Shown piece after piece: positions 20,963-30,600 of a stretch of 64,000 nucleotides of DNA. The number at the start of each line of letters is the position of its first letter. Position 1 is the first letter of the stretch. The position numbers were made by a program, and so were the translations under genes. Source of the DNA: Sphingopyxis microcysteis (GTDB taxonomy: Bacteria > Pseudomonadota > Alphaproteobacteria > Sphingomonadales > Sphingomonadaceae); the NCBI RefSeq assembly GCF_012274265.1, contig NZ_JAANYY010000002.1, positions 558,001-622,000 of the forward strand, read 5' to 3'. Below the pieces are notes generated by a model, which was not told the origin of the DNA, ran no database searches, and saw only the letters and a list, made by a program, of their open reading frames with translations.

Positions 20963-21160
20963 GTGAGCACCGATGAAATTACCCAGCGCTTGGAACTGCT
21001 TCGCGTCGAGCATCGCGACCTCGACGCCGCAATCATTGCGCTCGGCGAGGCGGCGGTCCCCGACCAGTTGCAACTCGCGCGCCTGAAGCGACGCAAGCTC
21101 AGGCTGCGCGATGAAATCGCTTGGTGCGAGGATCAGCTGCTACCCGACATCATCGCCTGA
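20963..21160 (+). CDS. Small DUF465 (YdcH-like) protein
   Basis: A 65-residue coding frame starting at GTG 20963, preceded by CAGGGA. It has the DUF465 pattern LRVEHRDLDAAI, PDQLQLARLKRRKLRLRDEI, with a longer acidic C-terminus. It lies divergently from the 52-residue relative and immediately before rcdA. The longer frame to 20927 lacks a better start. The function is unknown; a short helical hairpin is predicted. Confidence 0.82.
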   Translation: MSTDEITQRLELLRVEHRDLDAAIIALGEAAVPDQLQLARLKRRKLRLRDEIAWCEDQLLPDIIA

Positions 21161-21192
21161 CTCAAAACGGGACGACGGCAGGCGGCGATTTC

Positions 21193-21711
21193 ATGGTTAC
21201 CGCCATTGCATTGCCGGACAGCCGTGGCATCCATCGGCAGATGGTGGCCCAGCATTCAGACATGATGGCAATCGCAGCGCCGGTGCAACGCGCCCAGGTC
21301 GAAAATCTCTATGTCGAAGCCATGGTGCTCGCGGACGAAGCGCACGCGGCCTTTGCCGCGCAGCGCGACCTGAGCAGCTCCCGGCGCGACGGTCTGATGC
21401 AGATCAGCCTTGCTTGCGAATCGCTGAAGACGACGACGCGGCTGATGCACGTCATCGCATGGCTGCTCCATCGCCGCGCGATGATGGCGGGCGATCCGGG
21501 CGCCGGTCCCAACGACAGCGCGGCGTGCATCGGCGATCCGATCGCCGCCGACTGGGGCATTTGCGACGGATTCGAAGGATCGGTGCAGCGCATCATCGCG
21601 GCGAGCGAACGTCTGTTCGAACGCATCGCGCAGATCGAAGCGGGCTGGAACGCGCCGCAGGCCGCGACCCCGGTGCAGCGGTTGCTGGCGCAGTTGGAGG
21701 CGCGGCTTTAG
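21193..21711 (+). CDS. rcdA: RcdA / DUF1465 regulator of CtrA degradation
   Basis: A 172-residue helical protein of the DUF1465 family, whose Caulobacter member RcdA is an adaptor delivering CtrA and other substrates to ClpXP during the cell cycle. Recognisable parts are LYVEAMVLADEAHAAF, RDGLMQISLACESLKTTTRLMH and AWLLHRRA. ATG 21193 (MVTAIALP) follows the purine-rich GGCAGGCGGCGA; the frame from 21121 overlaps the previous gene. Placing it behind a DUF465 gene is usual in sphingomonads, as far as I recall. Confidence 0.85.
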   Translation: MVTAIALPDSRGIHRQMVAQHSDMMAIAAPVQRAQVENLYVEAMVLADEAHAAFAAQRDLSSSRRDGLMQISLACESLKTTTRLMHVIAWLLHRRAMMAGDPGAGPNDSAACIGDPIAADWGICDGFEGSVQRIIAASERLFERIAQIEAGWNAPQAATPVQRLLAQLEARL

Positions 21712-21754
21712 GCTTGGGGGTGTGCTGGCTTTGGGGGGAAAATGCCGTCATAAA

Positions 21755-21915
21755 CTCCTCTCCCCTTGCGGGAGAGGATAGCGCAGCTTGCTCCGTCAGG
21801 AGCTAGCGAAGCTTGGAGAGGGGGGTGGGCGCCAGCGGGCGCAAACCCCCTCTCAACTGCGGCTAGACAGCAAGCTGCCAAGCCTTCGTATCTCTCCCGC
21901 AAGGGGAGAGAGAAA
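21755..21915. repeat. Nested inverted repeat, family D
   Basis: The outer arms are CTCTCCCCTTGCGGGAGAGG (from about 21757) and TCTCTCCCGCAAGGGGAGAG (21891-21910). Inner arms pair GGAGAGGGGGGT (about 21815) with ACCCCCTCTC (about 21845). It fills most of the gap between rcdA and the DUF2332 gene. This 'CTCCCCTTGCGGGAG' type element is common between genes in sphingomonads, as far as I recall; no ORF lies inside. Confidence 0.85.
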
Positions 21916-21949
21916 ATAGCCTAAGTTCGCAATCGGCTACATCCAGCCC

Positions 21950-23029
21950 TTACCCCAACCACTCCACCCACGCGCCATGGGCGTGCGCATGCGCCAGTTT
22001 CACCGGCGCGCCGCCGCCCGGCCAATATCGCACCACCAGCTCGTGATGATGCACCGTCCGATTGGCCTCGAGCGCGATCCACACCAGCGGGCGCTCCGCG
22101 GTCGCGCGGGCGCCCGCAGCTTCCATTGCGGCGGTGACGCGGGCCTGCTGGTCGGCGGGGACATATTGCCAGACGATCGAGTGCATCAGCACCCGGGTCG
22201 TGCCTTCAGCCTGCGGGCGCACCAGTTCGGCCTCGACGAAGTCGGCGGCATTGGCGTGGATCAGCTGCGGCGGCGCATCGGTGGCCGCAGCGATCGCGGC
22301 CTCCATGCGCTGGAAGCGGACATGATGTTCGGGCCAGATATAGGCTTTCAGCCGCAGCGCCTGCGCCGGATCGGCCAGGTCGACCGGCGCGACGTCGCAG
22401 CCTTTGAGGCCCGCAAATTCAATGGCGTGCATCGGCGGATGGTTGCCGCGCCATTCGGGGGCGAACGCCATCGCACCCGGTGTCGGGCCGACATGCACCC
22501 CGGCGAGGTCGTAATGATAGCGGTCGATCATCAGATTGATCCCCGCGCTCGACCCGATTTCGAGGCAGTCGAAGCGCGGCGGCAATCCCTTGTCGGCAAG
22601 CCACAGCATTGCGGCGATGAAATTCGACGAGCGGCCCGCCTCGTTGGTCTGCGGCGGACCGTCGAGCCAGGGCAGCAGTGCTGCCTGATGCCGAGCGACG
22701 ACCCCGGCGACGATCGCGGCATCGTTGATGTCGTCGGCATCGGCGTAGATCGGCGCCAATTCGTGCGCGGCTCCGGCAAGGTGCAGCGCGTGAAGTCCGC
22801 CCGCGGCGCGCAGCGGCAGCGCATCGGCGAGCGGCGCGCCCTTCCAGTCGGCGATGCGGCGGGCAAATTCGCTGGCGGGCTTGTCGAGCAACGCGGCCAG
22901 CGCCGCCACGATCCGCGCGGTCACCGGGGCGCCGTTCGCGCGGCAATAGGCGACCTGGTTGGCAAAGGCGGCACGCACCGCGCCGGGTCCGGTATCGCCC
23001 AGTTCGATCGGCTCATAACGCTCGCTCAT
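21950..23029 (-). CDS. DUF2332 family protein
   Basis: A 359-residue cytoplasmic protein of the DUF2332 family. Family-typical segments are [11 protein letters not shown] near the N-terminus, [35 protein letters not shown], a Rossmann-like glycine motif suggesting a methyltransferase-like fold, and [16 protein letters not shown]. The function is unknown. It is transcribed divergently from hisG with 38 bases between the starts. Confidence 0.85.
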   Translation of the reverse strand: MSERYEPIELGDTGPGAVRAAFANQVAYCRANGAPVTARIVAALAALLDKPASEFARRIADWKGAPLADALPLRAAGGLHALHLAGAAHELAPIYADADDINDAAIVAGVVARHQAALLPWLDGPPQTNEAGRSSNFIAAMLWLADKGLPPRFDCLEIGSSAGINLMIDRYHYDLAGVHVGPTPGAMAFAPEWRGNHPPMHAIEFAGLKGCDVAPVDLADPAQALRLKAYIWPEHHVRFQRMEAAIAAATDAPPQLIHANAADFVEAELVRPQAEGTTRVLMHSIVWQYVPADQQARVTAAMEAAGARATAERPLVWIALEANRTVHHHELVVRYWPGGGAPVKLAHAHAHGAWVEWLG

Positions 23030-23067
23030 TGCCCTTTGTCCCGTCGCCGCCTATGTGCGCGACGCTT

Positions 23068-23724
23068 ATGCCCGAACCGATCATCTTTGCCATCCCCAAG
23101 GGACGCATCCTCGACGAGGCGCTGCCGCTGCTGGCGCGCGTCGGGATCGAACCCGCGGCAGACTTTTTCGACAAGAAAAGCCGCGCGTTGGTGTTCGGGA
23201 CGAACCAGCCGCACATATCGCTGATCCGCGTCCGCGCGTTCGACGTCGCGACGTTCGTGGCGCACGGTGCGGCGCAGCTCGGCATCGTCGGGTCCGATGT
23301 GGTCGACGAGTTCGATTACAGCGAGCTGTACGCGCCGGTCGACCTTGGCATCGGCCATTGCCGCCTGTCGCTTGCGGGGCCGGAGGGCAGCGCGCCGCCG
23401 GGGCTGGGCGAAAGCCATATCCGCGTCGCGACCAAATATCCGGCGACGACGCGGCGCTGGTTCGCAGGCCAGGGCATCCAGGCTGAATGCATTAAGCTCA
23501 ACGGCGCTATGGAAATTGCGCCGAAGCTCGGGCTCGCCTCGCACATCGTCGATCTGGTATCGACGGGGCGGACGCTGGTCGAAAATGCGCTCGCCGAGCA
23601 GAAAATCATCAGCGAGGTGTCGGCGCGGCTGATCGTCAATCGCGCCGCGTTCAAGCTGCGCTCGGCCGAAGTCCCGGCGCTCGTCGAACAATTCCGCCAG
23701 GCGGTGGGCGATGCGGCGGCTTGA
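23068..23724 (+). CDS. hisG: ATP phosphoribosyltransferase, short form
   Basis: A 218-residue catalytic subunit for the first step of histidine synthesis, joining ATP and PRPP. The N-terminal [23 protein letters not shown] and [13 protein letters not shown] motifs are diagnostic. The protein is the short form without the C-terminal regulatory domain, so it should need HisZ; hisZ is not in this window. ATG 23068 is preferred; ATG 23053 is also in frame. It overlaps hisD by 14 bases. Confidence 0.95.
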   Translation: MPEPIIFAIPKGRILDEALPLLARVGIEPAADFFDKKSRALVFGTNQPHISLIRVRAFDVATFVAHGAAQLGIVGSDVVDEFDYSELYAPVDLGIGHCRLSLAGPEGSAPPGLGESHIRVATKYPATTRRWFAGQGIQAECIKLNGAMEIAPKLGLASHIVDLVSTGRTLVENALAEQKIISEVSARLIVNRAAFKLRSAEVPALVEQFRQAVGDAAA

Positions 23725-25003
23725 TGCTTCCGCACCCGGCTTTGCGGCCGAATTCGACGCGTTGGTCAATGATCGGCGCGAGAGCGATTCCGACGTGTCG
23801 AGCGACGTCGCGGCGATCATCGCTCGGGTGAAGGCAGACGGTGACGCGGCGCTCGCGGATTATACCGCGAAGTTCGACCGCTTCAACTTGGACGCGAGCG
23901 GGTGGAGTATCTCGAAGGCGGAATGCGCCGCGGCCTATGACGCGCTGGCACCCGAACTCCGCGACGCGCTCAATCTCGCTGCCGAGCGCATCCGGGCTTA
24001 TCACGCCGCGCAGCTGCCCGAAGATCGCGACTATTGCGATGCGACGGGCGCGCGGCTCGGCGCGCGCTGGAACGCGGTCGATGCCGCGGGCGTCTATGTC
24101 CCCGGCGGACGCGCCGCCTATCCCTCATCGGTGCTGATGAACATCCTGCCTGCCAAGGTCGCGGGGGTGGGCCGGATCGTGATGATGACCCCGACGCCGG
24201 GCGGCGAGGTCAATCCGGTCGTGATGGCCGCTGCGCATATCGGCGGGGTCGACGAAATCTGGCGCGTCGGTGGGGCGCAGGCGGTGGCGGCGCTGGCCTA
24301 TGGCACCGACCGCATTGCGCCGGTCGATGTTGTCACCGGCCCCGGCAACGCCTGGGTCGCCGAGGCAAAGCGGCAGGTTTATGGCGTCGTCGGCATCGAC
24401 ATGGTCGCGGGGCCGAGCGAGATTGTTGTGGTTGCCGACGCGCAGAACGAGGCGCGGATCATCGCCGCCGACCTGCTCAGCCAGGCCGAGCATGACCCGA
24501 CCAGCCAGTCGATCCTGTTCACCGACGACAGCGACTTTGCCGACGCCGTCGCGGCGGCGGTCGCGCAGATCATCCCGACGCTGAGTACCGCGGCGACGAT
24601 GCAGGCGAGCTGGGCCGGTAATGGCGCGGTGATCACCGTGCCGACGCTGGCCGACGCGATTCCGCTGTGCGACCGGCTCGCGCCCGAACATCTCGAACTC
24701 GCGGTCGATCCCGCCGAGGCCGACGCGCTGTTCGCCAAGGTCCGTCACGCGGGCTCGGTGTTCCTGGGCCGCCAGACGCCCGAGGCGATCGGCGATTATG
24801 TCGCGGGGCCGAACCACGTCCTTCCCACTGGCCGCCGCGCGCGCTTTTCGAGCGGCCTATCGGTCACGGATTTCATGAAGCGCACCAGCTTTCTGGCACT
24901 GGACGAAGCCAGTCTCGCTGCGATTGGCCCTGCGGCGGTTGCGCTCGCGGGTGCCGAAGGGCTGCCCGCCCACGCGCTTTCGGTCAGCCAGCGTCTTAAG
25001 TAG
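23711..25003 (+). CDS. hisD: Histidinol dehydrogenase
   Basis: A 430-residue zinc enzyme that oxidises L-histidinol to histidine in two NAD+-dependent steps, the last of the pathway. Signature regions are [55 protein letters not shown] (zinc-binding Gln/His) and GPNHVLPTG. The length is normal. It begins within hisG and is followed after nine bases by nusB, forming a hisG-hisD-nusB operon. Confidence 0.97.
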   Translation: MRRLDASAPGFAAEFDALVNDRRESDSDVSSDVAAIIARVKADGDAALADYTAKFDRFNLDASGWSISKAECAAAYDALAPELRDALNLAAERIRAYHAAQLPEDRDYCDATGARLGARWNAVDAAGVYVPGGRAAYPSSVLMNILPAKVAGVGRIVMMTPTPGGEVNPVVMAAAHIGGVDEIWRVGGAQAVAALAYGTDRIAPVDVVTGPGNAWVAEAKRQVYGVVGIDMVAGPSEIVVVADAQNEARIIAADLLSQAEHDPTSQSILFTDDSDFADAVAAAVAQIIPTLSTAATMQASWAGNGAVITVPTLADAIPLCDRLAPEHLELAVDPAEADALFAKVRHAGSVFLGRQTPEAIGDYVAGPNHVLPTGRRARFSSGLSVTDFMKRTSFLALDEASLAAIGPAAVALAGAEGLPAHALSVSQRLK

Positions 25004-25012
25004 AAAAGAATT

Positions 25013-25465
25013 ATGAACCAACGCGCCCAGTCTCGCTCCGCCGCCCGTCTCGCCGCCGTTCAGGCGCTCTATCAGCACGAGATGGAGGCGACCCCGGTGG
25101 CCAAGCTGATCCACGAGTTTCACCAGCACCGGATCGGCGCGACGATCGAGGACGCCGAATATGCCGATGCCGACGTCGCCTTCTTTGACGACATCGTGAA
25201 AGGCACGCTGGCGCGCGCCGACGAGATTGATGCGGCGATCGTCGCGCGGCTGGCCAGCGGTTGGTCGATGGAGCGACTCGACCGCACGATGAAAGCGATT
25301 TTGCGCGCCGGCGCCTATGAGCTGATTGCGCGTAGTGACGTGCCGGTCGGCGCGGTGGTCAGCGAATATGTCGATGTGGCCAAGGCGTTTTTCGATGCGC
25401 GCGAAGCGGGGTTTGCGAATGGCCTGCTCGACGCGATCGGCAAGGACGCGCGGAAGAATAGCTAA
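25013..25465 (+). CDS. nusB: Transcription antitermination factor NusB
   Basis: A 150-residue all-helical protein that with NusE/S10 binds boxA in rRNA leaders. It shows the N-terminal SRSAARLAAVQALYQHEM RNA-binding helix, FFDDIVKG, LDRTMKAILRAGAYEL and VISEYVDVAKAF-like C-terminal helices. It is the third gene of the his operon. A palindrome separates it from thiL. Confidence 0.95.
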   Translation: MNQRAQSRSAARLAAVQALYQHEMEATPVAKLIHEFHQHRIGATIEDAEYADADVAFFDDIVKGTLARADEIDAAIVARLASGWSMERLDRTMKAILRAGAYELIARSDVPVGAVVSEYVDVAKAFFDAREAGFANGLLDAIGKDARKNS

Positions 25466-25468
25466 GCT

Positions 25469-25547
25469 CCTTTCGTGTCGAGCGAAGTCGAGATACGCAG
25501 ACCGTAGCCCGTCCCAAGCGTGTCTCGACTTCGCTCGACACGAGCGG
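25469..25547. repeat. Intergenic palindrome, family B
   Basis: The arms CGTGTCGAGCGAAGTCGAGA (25474-25493) and its perfect complement (25523-25542) enclose a 29-base loop. The outer flanks also pair partly. A diverged copy lies at 16273-16354. It lies between nusB and thiL. Confidence 0.9.
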
Positions 25548-25583
25548 AATTAGGGCACATTGTTCTGGGTGAGAGGGTATCGC

Positions 25584-26513
25584 ATGTCCGAAACCGATTT
25601 CATCGCCCGTCTGCGCGCCATCGCCGCTGACCCCGCCGCGCGCGGCCTGACCGACGATGCCGCCGAGTGGGAAGGGCTGGTCCTCACCCACGACATGATC
25701 GTCGAGGGCGTGCATTTCCTGCCCGACGACACGCCGCAGGATGTCGCGTGGAAGCTTGTCGCGGTGAACCTGTCGGATCTTGCCGCGAAAGGCGCCGCAC
25801 CGGTTGGCGTGCTCGTTGGGTATAGCCTGGGCGACGCGGAATGGGACGTGGCGTTCGTGGAAGGGCTCGATCTGGCGCTTCGCCGCTTTGGCGTCATTCT
25901 GCTTGGCGGCGATACGGTGCGCGCGCCTGCGGGTGCGCCGCGCAGTTTCGGGCTGACCGCGATCGGCCGCGCGCCGCCGGGCGGGGCGCCGTCGCGATCG
26001 GGGGCGCGGCCCGGCGATCAGCTGTGGGTAACGGGTTCAATCGGCAATGCCGGGCTAGGCCTTGCGATGCGCCTCGGTCACGAGGAAGCAAACGAGACCT
26101 GCCTTGCCGCCTATCGCCGCCCGCAGCCGCAGCTGACCTTCGGGCAGGCGGTGGCGCCCCACGTTCATGCGATGATGGATGTTTCCGACGGGCTGCTGAT
26201 CGACACCGAACGGATGGCGACCGCCAGCGGGTGTGAGCTAGTCCTGATGCTGGAGGCAGTGCCGCTGTCTGCGGCCTTGCTCGCAGTGCGCCCCGACGTC
26301 GTCGATACCCGGCTGGCGGCGGCGAGCGCCGGCGACGATTATCAATTGCTTTTCGCGGCCGATCCGGGATCGGCAGGCGCAATCCGCGAGATTGCGGCTG
26401 CGTTGAATATCGCGGCGACGCCGATCGGCCATGCCGGGGTGGGCGAGGGGCTGCTGCTGACGCACCGCGCCCAACGCATCGCGCTGCCCGAGCGTCTCGG
26501 TTTCATACATTGA
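25584..26513 (+). CDS. thiL: Thiamine-monophosphate kinase
   Basis: A 309-residue ATP-dependent kinase that turns thiamine monophosphate into the active diphosphate. It shows an ATP/Mg-binding [47 protein letters not shown] and [10 protein letters not shown], all ThiL hallmarks. ATG 25584 ([10 protein letters not shown]) is the family-typical start, preceded by GAGAGGG. The nusB-thiL adjacency is common in proteobacteria. Confidence 0.95.
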   Translation: MSETDFIARLRAIAADPAARGLTDDAAEWEGLVLTHDMIVEGVHFLPDDTPQDVAWKLVAVNLSDLAAKGAAPVGVLVGYSLGDAEWDVAFVEGLDLALRRFGVILLGGDTVRAPAGAPRSFGLTAIGRAPPGGAPSRSGARPGDQLWVTGSIGNAGLGLAMRLGHEEANETCLAAYRRPQPQLTFGQAVAPHVHAMMDVSDGLLIDTERMATASGCELVLMLEAVPLSAALLAVRPDVVDTRLAAASAGDDYQLLFAADPGSAGAIREIAAALNIAATPIGHAGVGEGLLLTHRAQRIALPERLGFIH

Positions 26514-26691
26514 CGCGAAACCGTTACAAAAGTGCCGAAAAACCGGGCTTGCCCTAGGCTTTCTTTATTCCCATAACGCGGCGTCCAAATATTGGGGCGG
26601 TCGCATCAGGGGAGAGGGCGAACCGGCAATCATAAGTCGGACGTGCTCGACTGTTCACTGGGTCCGCCCCGTTCAATGGGGAAGGAAATTC

Positions 26692-28809
26692 ATGATTGAT
26701 CCGGTTATGATCGCGATAGCGTGCGGCCTTGTCGCCGTGCTCTATGGCTTCATTACCTCGCGGCAGGTGCTCAGCGCCTCGGCGGGTAACGAAAAGATGC
26801 AGGAAATTGCTGGCGCCATTCAGGAAGGCGCCAAAGCCTATCTGGGCCGCCAATATCGTACCATCGCCATCGTCGGCGTCGTCGTCGCCGTGCTCGTTGG
26901 AATGTTCCTCGGCGCGATTTCGGCGACGGGCTTTGTTATTGGCGCCGTCCTGTCGGGGGTTGCCGGATACATCGGCATGAATATTTCGGTCAAAGCGAAC
27001 GTGCGCACTGCGGCCGCGGCGCAGACCGGATTGCAGGCGGGTCTAACCATGGCGTTCCGCGCCGGCGCAATCACCGGCCTGCTGGTGGCGGGCCTCGCGC
27101 TCCTCGCGATCTCGGTCTTCTTCTGGTATCTGATCGGCCCCGGCGGTTATACCGTTGGCGGTGAGGACCGCACTGTTGTCGACGCGCTCGTCGCGCTGGC
27201 TTTCGGCGCCTCGCTGATCTCGATCTTCGCGCGTCTGGGCGGCGGCATCTTTACCAAGGCCGCCGACGTCGGCGCCGACCTCGTCGGCAAGGTCGAGGCT
27301 GGGATCCCCGAGGATGATCCGCGCAACCCGGCGGTGATCGCCGATAACGTCGGCGACAATGTCGGCGACTGCGCCGGTATGGCCGCCGACCTGTTCGAAA
27401 CCTATGTCGTCACCGTCGGCGCTACCATGGTGCTGATGGCGTTGCTGCTGAAGGGGGCGGGCGAGATGCTCGTGCCGCTGATGAGCCTGCCGCTGCTGAT
27501 GGGCGGCGTCTGCATCATCACCTCGATCATCGGCACCTATTTCGTCCGTCTCGGTAACGGGACGAATGTCATGGGCGCGATGTACAAGGGCTTTCTCGTC
27601 ACCGCGATCCTGTCGATCCCGGCGATCTGGTTCTCGACCCAATATGCGCTGGGCAGCATGGAAGCGCTGATCCCCGGGACCGATTTCAACGGTCGTTCGC
27701 TGTTCTATTGCTCGCTGCTCGGCCTGATCATCACCGGGCTGATCATCTGGATCACCGAATATTACACCGGCACCAACTATCGGCCTGTGCGCTCGATCGC
27801 CAAGGCTTCGGAAACCGGTCATGGCACCAACGTCATTCAAGGGCTGGCGATCAGCCTGGAATCGACCGCACTGCCCACGCTGGTGATCTGCGCTGGCATC
27901 ATCATCGCCTATATGCTGGCGGGGCTGATCGGCATCGCCTTTGCCGCGACCGCGATGCTGGCGCTGGCCGGCATGGTCGTCGCGCTCGACGCCTATGGCC
28001 CGGTCACCGACAACGCCGGCGGCATTGCCGAAATGGCGGGCCTTGACGACAGCGTGCGTGAAAAGACCGACTTGCTCGACGCGGTGGGCAACACCACCAA
28101 GGCGGTGACCAAGGGCTATGCCATCGGTTCGGCGGGTCTTGCGGCGCTGGTGCTGTTCGGCACCTATACCGCCGACATCACCGAATATTCGGCGGCGCTG
28201 GGGCTGACCGAGCCGCTGACCTTCTCGCTGTCGTCGCCCTATGTCATCGTCGGGCTGCTGCTCGGCGCGCTGCTGCCGTACCTGTTCGGGGCGATGGGCA
28301 TGACCGCGGTCGGCCGCGCTGCGGGTGAAGTCGTCAAGGATGTTCGCGACCAGTTCAAGAACAACCCCGGCATCATGACCTATGAAAGCAAGCCGAACTA
28401 TGCGCGCACGGTCGATCTGGTGACCAAGGCGGCGATCAAGGAAATGATCATCCCGTCGTTGCTGCCGGTGCTGGCGCCGATCGTCGTGTTCTTCGTGATC
28501 CGTTCGGTCGCAGGACCGGCCGCGGCGCTCGAAGCGCTCGGTGCGCTCCTGCTTGGCGTGATCGTCGGCGGGCTGTTCGTCGCCATCTCGATGACCTCGG
28601 GCGGCGGCGCATGGGACAATGCCAAGAAATATATCGAAGACGGCAACCACGGCGGCAAGGGAAGCGAAGCCCATAAGGCCGCGGTGACCGGCGACACCGT
28701 CGGCGATCCGTACAAGGACACCGCGGGGCCGGCGGTCAACCCGATGATCAAGATCACCAATATCGTGGCGATCCTGCTCCTCGCGGCGCTGGCGCACGGC
28801 GCGGCGTAA
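26692..28809 (+). CDS. hppA: Membrane H+-translocating pyrophosphatase, K+-independent type
   Basis: A 705-residue integral membrane enzyme with about 16 helices that couples pyrophosphate hydrolysis to proton pumping. The catalytic loop [20 protein letters not shown] and [19 protein letters not shown] carry the Mg-PPi-binding acidic residues. The selectivity position reads [10 protein letters not shown]: Lys instead of Ala marks the potassium-independent class. GGGGAAGGAAATTC gives a strong ribosome binding site. A 178-base leader with no ORF lies before it, and a strong terminator follows. Confidence 0.97.
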   Translation: MIDPVMIAIACGLVAVLYGFITSRQVLSASAGNEKMQEIAGAIQEGAKAYLGRQYRTIAIVGVVVAVLVGMFLGAISATGFVIGAVLSGVAGYIGMNISVKANVRTAAAAQTGLQAGLTMAFRAGAITGLLVAGLALLAISVFFWYLIGPGGYTVGGEDRTVVDALVALAFGASLISIFARLGGGIFTKAADVGADLVGKVEAGIPEDDPRNPAVIADNVGDNVGDCAGMAADLFETYVVTVGATMVLMALLLKGAGEMLVPLMSLPLLMGGVCIITSIIGTYFVRLGNGTNVMGAMYKGFLVTAILSIPAIWFSTQYALGSMEALIPGTDFNGRSLFYCSLLGLIITGLIIWITEYYTGTNYRPVRSIAKASETGHGTNVIQGLAISLESTALPTLVICAGIIIAYMLAGLIGIAFAATAMLALAGMVVALDAYGPVTDNAGGIAEMAGLDDSVREKTDLLDAVGNTTKAVTKGYAIGSAGLAALVLFGTYTADITEYSAALGLTEPLTFSLSSPYVIVGLLLGALLPYLFGAMGMTAVGRAAGEVVKDVRDQFKNNPGIMTYESKPNYARTVDLVTKAAIKEMIIPSLLPVLAPIVVFFVIRSVAGPAAALEALGALLLGVIVGGLFVAISMTSGGGAWDNAKKYIEDGNHGGKGSEAHKAAVTGDTVGDPYKDTAGPAVNPMIKITNIVAILLLAALAHGAA

Positions 28810-28838
28810 GCCGGGCCGCCCTTGCGGGCAAAAAAATG

Positions 28839-28870
28839 GCCCCGTCGGTGCGATCCGGCGGGGCTTTTTT
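28839..28870 (+). terminator. Rho-independent terminator after hppA
   Basis: GCCCCGTCGG and CCGGCGGGGC pair around TGCGAT, with one G-T pair, followed by TTTTTT. A run of A precedes the stem, so it could also work on the other strand. It lies about 30 bases after the hppA stop. Confidence 0.9.
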
Positions 28871-28962
28871 GGTGGTCACGCGATTCTCCTCCAGGACGCG
28901 GCAAGATTGCTGCATTGCACCAACCCCTTCCCACATTGCCGCGCCGCTGCTAGGCGCCCGCC

Positions 28963-30561
28963 ATGTCCCAGAAGCATCCCGAACGCCGCACCTTTGCCAT
29001 CATCTCGCACCCCGACGCGGGCAAGACGACGCTGACCGAAAAATTGCTCGTCGCAGGCGGGGCTATTCATATCGCGGGCGAGGTCAAGGCGCGCGGGCAA
29101 GCGCGGCGTGCGCGTTCCGACTGGATGAAGATCGAGCAGCAGCGCGGGATTTCGGTCACCTCGTCGGTGATGACCTTTGAACATGCCGGGCTGGTATTCA
29201 ACCTGCTCGACACGCCGGGACACGAGGATTTCAGCGAGGATACCTATCGCACCCTGACCGCGGTTGACAGCGCGGTGATGGTGATCGACGCCGCCAAGGG
29301 CATCGAGCCGCAGACGCTGAAACTGTTCGAAGTCTGCCGCCTGCGTTCGGTGCCGATCATCACCTTCATCAACAAGGTCGACCGCGAAGGGCTGCCGCCG
29401 TTCGAATTGCTCGACGAGGTTGCCGACCGGCTGGCGCTCGACGTGACCCCGATGAACTGGCCCGCGGGGATGGGCGGGCAGTTCGAAGGAATCTACGATC
29501 TCGTGGATCCGGCGATCATGAAACCGGGCGCCGATGCGTCGCGGATGTATGAAGGGCACCGCGCCAAGGTGGCGGGGCTGGATGACCCGGCGCTGGCGGC
29601 CGAGATCAGCGCTGACGCGCTCGCGCACCTCAAGGAAGAAACCGAGCTGGCCTCGGCCTGCTATGCCGAGTTCGACGCGGCGGCGTATCGAAATGGCGAT
29701 CTGACGCCGGTCTATTTCGGGTCCGCGCTCAAGGAATTCGGCGTCGTCGACCTGCTCGCGGCGCTCGCGAACCACGCCCCGGGGCCGCAGCCACAGCCCG
29801 CCGAACCGGCACCGGTCGAGCCGACAGACAGTGCGGTGACCGGCTTCGTGTTCAAGGTGCAGGCCAATATGAACCCCGCGCACCGCGACCGCATCGCCTT
29901 CATGCGCCTGTGTTCGGGCAAGTTCGAGCGCGGGATGCGGTTGATGCAGGGCGGCACGGGCAAGGCGATTGCGATCAGCCGCCCGATGCTGTTCCTGGCG
30001 CAGGACCGCGAAATGGCCGAGGAGGCCTTTCCCGGCGACATCATCGGCATTCCCAACCACGGCACGCTCCGCGTCGGCGATACGCTGTCCGAACGCACCG
30101 ACATCACGATCACCGGGCTGCCCAATTTCGCCCCCGAATTGCTGCGCCGCGTCGCGCTGGTCGACCCGACGCAGACCAAGAAACTGCGCAAGGCGCTCGA
30201 CGATATGGCGGAGGAGGGGATCATCCAGGTTTTCTACCCCGAGATCGGATCGAACATGATCGTCGGCGTGGTCGGCCAGTTGCAGCTCGAGGTGCTGATC
30301 AGCCGCCTCGACGTGGAATATAAAGTCGAGGCGAAACTGGAGCAGTCGCCTTGGGAAACCGCGCGCTGGATCGCCAGCGATGACGCCGCAAAGCTGAAGG
30401 CGTTCCAGTCCGAACATCGCGGCGCGAGCGCCACCGATCGCGACGGCGCGCCGGTGTTCATGGCGAAGGACGGGTGGGAAGTGGGCTATATCACCCAGCG
30501 CAATCCCGACATTCGCTTTACCGCGACCAAGGAACGGCGGCTGGGGGCGTTGGCTGAATAG
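28963..30561 (+). CDS. prfC: Peptide chain release factor 3
   Basis: A 532-residue translational GTPase that removes RF1/RF2 from the ribosome after termination. GTPase motifs are SHPDAGKTTLTE (P-loop), DTPGHEDFSEDTYRTL (G3) and NKVDREG (G4). The RF3-specific stretch QQRGISVTSSVMTF (switch I) separates it from EF-G. The length fits the family. It ends against dinB on the other strand, with a short hairpin between. Confidence 0.96.
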   Translation: MSQKHPERRTFAIISHPDAGKTTLTEKLLVAGGAIHIAGEVKARGQARRARSDWMKIEQQRGISVTSSVMTFEHAGLVFNLLDTPGHEDFSEDTYRTLTAVDSAVMVIDAAKGIEPQTLKLFEVCRLRSVPIITFINKVDREGLPPFELLDEVADRLALDVTPMNWPAGMGGQFEGIYDLVDPAIMKPGADASRMYEGHRAKVAGLDDPALAAEISADALAHLKEETELASACYAEFDAAAYRNGDLTPVYFGSALKEFGVVDLLAALANHAPGPQPQPAEPAPVEPTDSAVTGFVFKVQANMNPAHRDRIAFMRLCSGKFERGMRLMQGGTGKAIAISRPMLFLAQDREMAEEAFPGDIIGIPNHGTLRVGDTLSERTDITITGLPNFAPELLRRVALVDPTQTKKLRKALDDMAEEGIIQVFYPEIGSNMIVGVVGQLQLEVLISRLDVEYKVEAKLEQSPWETARWIASDDAAKLKAFQSEHRGASATDRDGAPVFMAKDGWEVGYITQRNPDIRFTATKERRLGALAE

Positions 30562-30569
30562 AGTCCGTT

Positions 30570-30589
30570 GCCCCCGCGAAGGCGGGGGC
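30570..30589. terminator. Short GC hairpin between convergent prfC and dinB
   Basis: GCCCCCGCGAAGGCGGGGGC is an almost perfect palindrome with a GAA loop. The same hairpin, with GAAA, recurs at 45588-45607, again between convergent genes. No U-run follows, so it could be a dispersed repeat that also acts as a bidirectional terminator. Confidence 0.55.
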
Positions 30590-30600
30590 GACGGTGTCGG

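Noticed and set aside
26514..26691. Riboswitch or small RNA in the hppA leader
   Set aside because: The 178-base leader has no recognisable conserved structure by eye.
27043..28797. 584-codon frame antisense to hppA
   Set aside because: Arises from high G+C in the third codon position of the real gene; its translation is charged low-complexity without domains.
28876..30417. 513-codon frame antisense to prfC
   Set aside because: Same third-position effect; the prfC frame has all GTPase motifs.
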